This document shows positions 12,898-17,378 of a DNA stretch of 17,378 bases, piece by piece. The stretch comes from Candidatus Woesearchaeota archaeon (GTDB lineage Archaea > Nanobdellota > Nanobdellia > Woesearchaeales > JACQNA01): assembly GCA_016203335.1 (NCBI GenBank), contig JACQNA010000054.1, positions 1-17,378 of the forward strand, given 5' to 3'. A model generated the notes under the pieces. It made no database searches. It saw only the letters and a program-made list of their open reading frames with translations, and had not been told where the DNA came from. Within the stretch, counting starts at the first letter, position 1. Each line of letters begins with the position of its first letter. Position numbers and translations under genes: made by a program.

Positions 12898-15800
12898 GGT
12901 GTCATTGATGATGAGCTGGTACAGCTCGCTCTCGTTCATGAATCCGTTGCTGTCGTTGGCGTAGAATTTCCAGTACTGGATTTTTCCCTGTGCCAAGAAG
13001 ACAGTGAGGTTGAACCCGATGTCAATGCTTGTTGCAGTGGTACGGAACGCTGTCCTGTTCTCCCATGCGGCAGTGTCGTTCTTGATGGCAAAGATAACCG
13101 TATCCAGCGGGCTGCCCGCGTCTGTAACGGTGATGTTAAACTGCCCGTTCTCATATATCCTGATGTCAGTAAAGTTTGTCCGGTTGAACGCGAAATATGG
13201 AGCTGCACTGTCTCCGGTCGCAACAATGAGGTTGAAGGTCTCGCTCTCGTTCATATTGCCGACACTGTCATTGATGTAGAATTTCCACTGGAAGGTCTCT
13301 CCTGCTGCAGAGGTGACGGTATAATTAAAGGCAGCGTCATATGGTCCTGTACTGTTGATGCGCTGTGTCGTTTGATTCGCCCAGGCGCCCCCGTTCTCGC
13401 TCCGCGCGAAGATGATGGTGTCCAGGTTTCGGGTGGAGTCATTGGCAGTAATGTTGAACCTGCCGTTCTGGTCCTGCTGGATAGACGTGAAGTTCGTCCG
13501 GTTAAACACATAATACGGCGCTTTGGTGTCGTCGAGCAGCACCGTAAAGGTGTTGCTCTCGTTTATCGTCCCGCCCGTATCATTTACATAGAACTTCCAC
13601 TGGAATGCCTTGCCGTCATCTGCCCTTGAGGTATAATTGTACCGAATCGGATAGCTCGTCCCACCAATCTTCACTGCAGAGAAGTTGAACCATACCCCTG
13701 AAGTAGTATTCCTCGTGCTGAATATTGCCATCGCCAATCCATCATCATCCTTTGCCGTGATGTTGAACATCCCGTTATCTCCAGTCCGGAGAGAGGTGAA
13801 GTTCGTCCCGTTCTGCGCGAAGCTCATGATGGTGTCGCTGATGACTATGCTAAATATTTGCGTAAAATTGATGTTACTGTTCGTATCATTCCCCCAGAAC
13901 CGCCACTGGAATGTTTCTCCATTGGTTGAGGATATGCTGAGGTTGAAAGTAATGTTGATGCTCAATGCCCCTGCCCCGAGCCGGAAAGTAGTGATATTAG
14001 TAAATGAATCGCCAGAATCATTCTTCACTGCAAAGAGGATGGTGTCCAGCGCCACATTATCAGTGTAGTTAATCGTGAACTGCCCGGTTTCATTATACCT
14101 GATGCTGGTGCTGGTGAAATTGGTTTTGTTCAGGCTGCCGACCGGCGGGGTGTTGTCTGCTCCGGCAGTGATGATGATTTGGTAGAGCTCGCTCTCGTTC
14201 ACGTTGTCATTCGTGTCATTGGCATAGTACTTCCAGTACTGCACTCCGCTGGCAGCAGTGGATATCGTCATGTTAAAGGCAATGCTGATGTTCTGTACCC
14301 CTGCGTCGAATATGTACGTGGTGATGTTCTCCCAGTCAGCAGTGTCATTCTTGAATGCCAGGATGACGGTGCTGATGTTGCTGCGCTTGGCAGGCGAGAT
14401 TGCCTGGTCAGTCACGGTGACATTAAACAGCCCCAGCTCATTGGTGCGGATAGTGGTAAAGTTCGTCCGGTTGAATGAGAAAAATGGCGGCTGGAGATCA
14501 TAGGAGCTGTTCACCGTGAAATTGACCCAGAGAAAAGTATTCGTATTGTTCTGCACCAGGCCGATTGCCCGATTCGTAGTTGAGCCTCCATCAGCAAAGC
14601 CGAGCTCAATGAATAGTTTTTCTCCCTTACGGAAGGTATGCCTGCCGGTTCCCGGGTCAGTATTGCCGTTATAAAAATAGGTGTTATTGAGGGTTGCCAG
14701 CATGCCGGCAGCCGGGTGAAAGACCCGCGAGCCGTTGTTTGTTTGCCATCCGGCCTGGCTCGCAGTTAAAGTGCCGCCGATAACCTGGGACTGCAGCAGG
14801 TCTTTGACAAAAGTAATGTTGTTGTTGTTGCATGTGACAATGCTTATCCGCGCGGCAATCCGCTCAGCTGCAGCTGTTGCAGCCATGGCACCACCCATCA
14901 CCGTTAAGTTGAAAGTGATGTTTCTGACGCTAACTTGATCACCGGCTAAATCCGCATCATACAGCCATCCGGTCTTATATGCACCAGCCCGGCCAATGGT
15001 TGTAGGAGAGGATAATTCCCGGGAATTGGTGGTATTGCCCAGGTCATTCAGTCCGGGCTGGAACTGCCCACCGTCAGCACCGCCGGGCAATCCGGAGTCA
15101 AAGTCTCCTGGCCAGGTGATCTTGTTGGTGCCTGCTGCAGCGCTCACTGCCTGCTTGTTCTCCAGGCCGCATTCGGCTGATACCGGCGCATTGCTCAGGA
15201 ACAGCTTAATATACCCATTTGCCTGGTTATAGGCGTATGCCTCTTCCTCGCCGAAAGTAAACCTGAGGACATGCCTGCCTAAGGTCAGCACCTTGCTCAC
15301 CTCAAAACCGGTTGCATTGCAGGTATATTCAGGGATGAATACCGAGTTGTTCACCCAGGCATATTCCCGGACATCGCTGCCGCAGCGCACCTGCAGGAAC
15401 TGCAGGTCAGTGTTGTCCCCATCCAGGCTCCAGGTTGTTCCGTCAACAGCAGTGATGGTGAGCGGTGCTGTTCCTTCAGTGACAAACTGCACCTCCCAGT
15501 TTCCTCCAACAGCAGGATAGCTCTGCACATTAAGGATAGTGACTGCTGCTCCGGCATATCCGCTGAAGCTGTGCACGGTAAAGGTAATATGCGTCCCATT
15601 ATCAGAGAAGGGGATACCGGTCATCTCCCAGTCAGGGCAGCTGCCCGCAGCAAAATCAAAGTCCTGGCAGCGCATGATCCGGTCAACCCTGCCCTCTTTG
15701 GGAAGGGTGATGGTGGCATTGGCAACAGAAAGCGGGTTTAGGGCAACAGCATCAGTGGAGAAGCGGACAATGCGCGGTGGATCCTCCGGCGTTGCTGTCC

Positions 15801-17010
15801 TGAGTTCCTGCAGCTCAGCAAGCTCCGAGAACTCCACCAGCTCCACCCTCCCCTTTTTCTGTTTCTGGGTGGTAAATACAATGGACGCAGAATATTTTCC
15901 CCGCGAGCGCTTCGCTTCATTCAGCTCAGCTCCCTTTTTGCTCATCCGTTCCCGCGCGGCAGAGAGCTCGCGCTCTTCAATAGCCGGGGAGAGGGGAGCA
16001 AGGACTGTCCATTCCGTGGATATGGTCGCCTTGCTGCATTCCTTTTCAGCACAGCATGTTGCAACAGCAGTATGTGTGCCAATATCATCTGCTGCAGGGA
16101 GATAGCTGCAATTGCTTCCTTTTCCCTTGCAGATGATATCCTGCCCAGGGGTTTCACTTCCGCAGGATGTTTCATCATCACAGACCATAATCTGCGCTCC
16201 AGAGCATTCTCCGAAAAAGGTGATTTTCTCTCCCCAGGATACTGGCCCATCATTGGAAAGGGAAGAAAGAGCAGGCACGGGGATGAAGACATCCCACATT
16301 GCCTGCTCTGTGGACTGATCGCATCCCTCTGGGGTGCAGCAGGTAGCAATCGCGGTATTCTGCCCTGCATCCTGGCGGGTGATAATGTAGGTACAGGTAT
16401 TGCCTGCTGCAGTGCAGAAGAGCTCGCTGGCCGGTGTTTTGAGATTGCAGGGAACATCCGGGCGGCAGACCACAATTCCATTGCAATCTGCAGTAAAGGT
16501 TATATTCTCACCAGCGCGTACGGTCTGCCGATCAATCTCCAGGCTGCGGATGTCAGGCAAAAGGGGAAGGATGCCATGGGCAGGCAGCGCCTCCTCATCG
16601 CCATCATCAGGCTCGGGCAGCGGGTACACCTCCCATTTCGCGAACTGGGTTACTGCATCGCAGCCTTCAGCATCGCAGCAGGTTGCGATGTCCAGATGCG
16701 CGCCGATATGCTCGGCAGTAGTAGGGAGCATGCATTCTCCCGGTCCGCGGCAGATGATCTCATCCGCTGGCGTTTCGTTGTTGCAGACGCTGCGCTCATC
16801 GCAGACAATAAGCTCCGCCTGCTCTCCCAGGCAGGCGCCGATAAAGGTGATGGGGTTTCCGACCACAACCGGGCTGTTGACGGCGACTCCCCTGATGAGC
16901 GCAGAGCTGCTCCTATCGGCAGAGAGCAAGATTAGAATGCCCGTGAGCAAGACAAGCCATAATGCCTTTGCTCTCCTGCTGCCTGCTGTCTTGGTTTGTT
17001 CAGTATCCAT
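11689..17010 (-). CDS. giant modular surface glycoprotein (Cys-rich triplet, Ig-like repeats, shared C-terminal module)
   Basis: This 1773-aa extracellular protein is modular. A signal segment (about 15-37) is followed by three Cys-rich repeats (39-130, 153-244, 247-338), each with C-x-V-C, E-x-x-C, C-x-x-x and ATCC-x-x-x-x-C patterns and closing on a W-x-V strand. A charged, probably helical linker follows (341-372). A beta domain comes next at 373-495, with ANATITLPKEGRVDRIMRC and FSGYAGAAVTIL. Two more beta-rich regions follow (about 500-620 and 640-838). Five Ig-like repeats of 100-110 residues (841-1369) each open with F-N-x-TNFT and close with an NDT/NDS-x-x-x-x-NES segment. The last 402 residues are the shared module. 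It carries many dozens of N-x-S/T sequons, concentrated after residue 650. The ATG follows the upstream stop by 2 nt, with GGAG 5 nt before it. It probably acts in adhesion or as a cell coat; no enzyme motif is visible. Confidence 0.85.
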   Translation of the reverse strand: MDTEQTKTAGSRRAKALWLVLLTGILILLSADRSSSALIRGVAVNSPVVVGNPITFIGACLGEQAELIVCDERSVCNNETPADEIICRGPGECMLPTTAEHIGAHLDIATCCDAEGCDAVTQFAKWEVYPLPEPDDGDEEALPAHGILPLLPDIRSLEIDRQTVRAGENITFTADCNGIVVCRPDVPCNLKTPASELFCTAAGNTCTYIITRQDAGQNTAIATCCTPEGCDQSTEQAMWDVFIPVPALSSLSNDGPVSWGEKITFFGECSGAQIMVCDDETSCGSETPGQDIICKGKGSNCSYLPAADDIGTHTAVATCCAEKECSKATISTEWTVLAPLSPAIEERELSAARERMSKKGAELNEAKRSRGKYSASIVFTTQKQKKGRVELVEFSELAELQELRTATPEDPPRIVRFSTDAVALNPLSVANATITLPKEGRVDRIMRCQDFDFAAGSCPDWEMTGIPFSDNGTHITFTVHSFSGYAGAAVTILNVQSYPAVGGNWEVQFVTEGTAPLTITAVDGTTWSLDGDNTDLQFLQVRCGSDVREYAWVNNSVFIPEYTCNATGFEVSKVLTLGRHVLRFTFGEEEAYAYNQANGYIKLFLSNAPVSAECGLENKQAVSAAAGTNKITWPGDFDSGLPGGADGGQFQPGLNDLGNTTNSRELSSPTTIGRAGAYKTGWLYDADLAGDQVSVRNITFNLTVMGGAMAATAAAERIAARISIVTCNNNNITFVKDLLQSQVIGGTLTASQAGWQTNNGSRVFHPAAGMLATLNNTYFYNGNTDPGTGRHTFRKGEKLFIELGFADGGSTTNRAIGLVQNNTNTFLWVNFTVNSSYDLQPPFFSFNRTNFTTIRTNELGLFNVTVTDQAISPAKRSNISTVILAFKNDTADWENITTYIFDAGVQNISIAFNMTISTAASGVQYWKYYANDTNDNVNESELYQIIITAGADNTPPVGSLNKTNFTSTSIRYNETGQFTINYTDNVALDTILFAVKNDSGDSFTNITTFRLGAGALSINITFNLSISSTNGETFQWRFWGNDTNSNINFTQIFSIVISDTIMSFAQNGTNFTSLRTGDNGMFNITAKDDDGLAMAIFSTRNTTSGVWFNFSAVKIGGTSYPIRYNYTSRADDGKAFQWKFYVNDTGGTINESNTFTVLLDDTKAPYYVFNRTNFTSIQQDQNGRFNITANDSTRNLDTIIFARSENGGAWANQTTQRINSTGPYDAAFNYTVTSAAGETFQWKFYINDSVGNMNESETFNLIVATGDSAAPYFAFNRTNFTDIRIYENGQFNITVTDAGSPLDTVIFAIKNDTAAWENRTAFRTTATSIDIGFNLTVFLAQGKIQYWKFYANDSNGFMNESELYQLIINDTRPATPSSFNVSQSHNRSFQASWSSADPDGDDITYHITAGTTVNGTDIFAERVQLTNKSNNFFNMTLNYSNDGLAQGWANETIYMALWATSASSTSINNYTPSFILFDKLPDVTDVLMSDNNNLAAYTNCTGSAACAFNPVSGSNITLAVNITTIDADNDCTSAAEYGKLTLFLCLNSTAKPGCGDVTNANFTFAVDTATRKGTSSSCEWTFATNLTNITPQFFVVNGSYLYYINATSQSGFRSLDRDNQTNGTWRYNALKAVTFPSSITLGDGDTQLGQWNDGNSTYNMTNYGNQVVFLRWNSTDFTRAGADKNWTLTGWDFLLDDDADHINDDSVTGKIPPLNLTNTTAEYFNHSTGLEVCVSKECNAVPLNDTLNTYWHIYPPLGLKSGTYSGVITYLVE
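12904..14490 (-). repeat. five tandem Ig-like repeats within the 1773-aa protein
   Basis: The units cover residues 841-952, 953-1058, 1060-1160, 1161-1265 and 1267-1369. Each shows FNRTNFT-like start, NG-x-FNIT, LDT-x-IFA, N-x-T after a Trp, FQW-x-F/YWKFY and ND(T/S)...NES. Sequons recur at the same places in each unit, so any glycans would be evenly spaced along a rod. Identity is moderate, so these are old repeats. Confidence 0.85.
15997..16896 (-). repeat. three Cys-rich repeats within the 1773-aa protein
   Basis: Residues 39-130, 153-244 and 247-338 repeat one plan: G-x-x-ITF, a lone Cys, V-C, C-N/C-G before TP-x-(D/S/Q), a third Cys, a Cys in a Gly-rich turn, then IATCC/VATCC, a final Cys and a W-x-V strand. 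The even number of cysteines per unit suggests intrachain disulfides and an exposed, stable tip. Confidence 0.85.
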
Positions 17011-17012
17011 GT

Positions 17013-17378
17013 TTACTCCACTATGTAAGTGATCGTCCCGCTGTACGTCCCGCTCTTCAGCCCCAATGGAGGGAAGATATGCCAGTAGGTGTTCAGGGTG
17101 TCATTCAGGGGAACGGCATTGCACTCCTTGCTGATGCAGACCTCCAATCCAGTGGAATGGTTGAAATATTCTGCAGTGGTATTTGTTAAGTTCAACGGCG
17201 GAATCTTACCAGTAACAGGATCATCATTGATATGGTCAGCATCATCATCCAGCAGGAAGTCCCATCCAGTTAAAGTCCAGTTCTTGTCAGCCCCTGCCCT
17301 GGTGAAATCAGTCGAATTCCATCTGAGGAATACCACCTGATTGCCATAGTTCGTCATGTTATAGGTGCTGTTGCCGTC
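17013..17378 (-). CDS. 3' end of a third surface protein with the shared C-terminal module
   Basis: A frame open to the right edge gives the last 121 residues (DGNSTYNMTNYGNQ onward, ending GTYSGTITYIVE). It differs from the end of the 1773-aa protein by only about five residues, so the upstream gene is a close paralogue, at least here. The internal ATG at 17357 is not a start: coding continues upstream with matching residues. Its last codons GTG GAG plus TAA supply the GGAG ribosome site of the next gene, whose ATG follows after 2 nt. The operon therefore continues to the right, and its promoter lies outside the window. Confidence 0.92.
   Translation of the reverse strand, partial: DGNSTYNMTNYGNQVVFLRWNSTDFTRAGADKNWTLTGWDFLLDDDADHINDDPVTGKIPPLNLTNTTAEYFNHSTGLEVCISKECNAVPLNDTLNTYWHIFPPLGLKSGTYSGTITYIVE
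17016..17019 (-). promoter_or_regulatory. Shine-Dalgarno site of the 1773-aa gene, inside the preceding gene
   Basis: The minus strand reads GGAG, formed by the last Val-Glu codons of the upstream protein, 5 nt before the ATG at 17010. This tight junction implies co-transcription and coupled translation. Confidence 0.6.

Noticed and set aside
12904..14490. Regular repeats that might suggest a CRISPR array
   Set aside because: The period is over 300 bp, the units are diverged and coding, and there are no short identical repeats with unique spacers.
16072..16935. 287-codon open frame on the plus strand
   Set aside because: It is a shadow of the Cys-rich triplet of the 1773-aa protein. The repeats are coherent only in the minus-strand frame.
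17013..17357. Separate 114-aa gene starting at the ATG at 17357
   Set aside because: The frame stays open to the window edge and the residues upstream (DGNSTYN) match the paralogue, so this is the end of a longer protein.

Overview
The window looks like a piece of an archaeal chromosome, most likely from a DPANN-type archaeon (Woesearchaeota/Pacearchaeota-like). This placement is an inference from gene content. The archaeal signs are a histone-fold protein, a group II chaperonin (thermosome), an archaeal-type glutamyl-tRNA synthetase, an archaeal Cmk, a long-type FKBP and an archaeal FtsZ. TATA boxes of the TTTATAWA type sit about 26-28 nt before several start codons, which implies leaderless mRNAs. 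Large, heavily sequon-loaded secreted proteins are also typical of that group.

Left part (1-4127, minus strand): the start of an unidentified gene running off the left edge, a small histone-fold protein, gltX, a degenerate CheY-like receiver protein, and a thermosome subunit. The receiver gene follows the thermosome by 22 bp and probably shares its mRNA. Thermosome and cytidylate kinase are divergent from a 154-bp region holding one promoter for each.

Middle part (4282-8520, plus strand): cmk, then an AT-richer accessory islet (about 4880-6450). The islet holds a VapBC-type AbrB/PIN toxin-antitoxin pair with a palindrome in its promoter, a 212-nt element whose two halves are nested inverted repeats (a structured RNA or MITE-like element), and a two-gene unit made of a DUF5678-like protein and a single-domain retropepsin-like protease. 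Housekeeping genes follow: a long FKBP prolyl isomerase and ftsZ.

Right part (8538-17378, minus strand): one tightly packed operon of surface proteins, convergent with ftsZ. In transcription order it holds the 3' end of a protein entering from the right edge, a 1773-aa protein, a 746-aa protein, a 194-aa type I membrane protein and a 99-aa small membrane/secreted protein. The first three share the same C-terminal module (about 400 aa where complete) and end in nearly the same residues (GTYS-x-x-ITY-x-VE). Their N-terminal parts differ: Cys-rich triplet plus five Ig-like repeats in the 1773-aa protein, FN3-like domains in the 746-aa one. The arrangement suggests modular surface glycoproteins displayed through a common C-terminal module, with the sequon-free 194-aa protein as a possible membrane partner. 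This operon and the 212-nt element are the best candidates for undescribed biology here.
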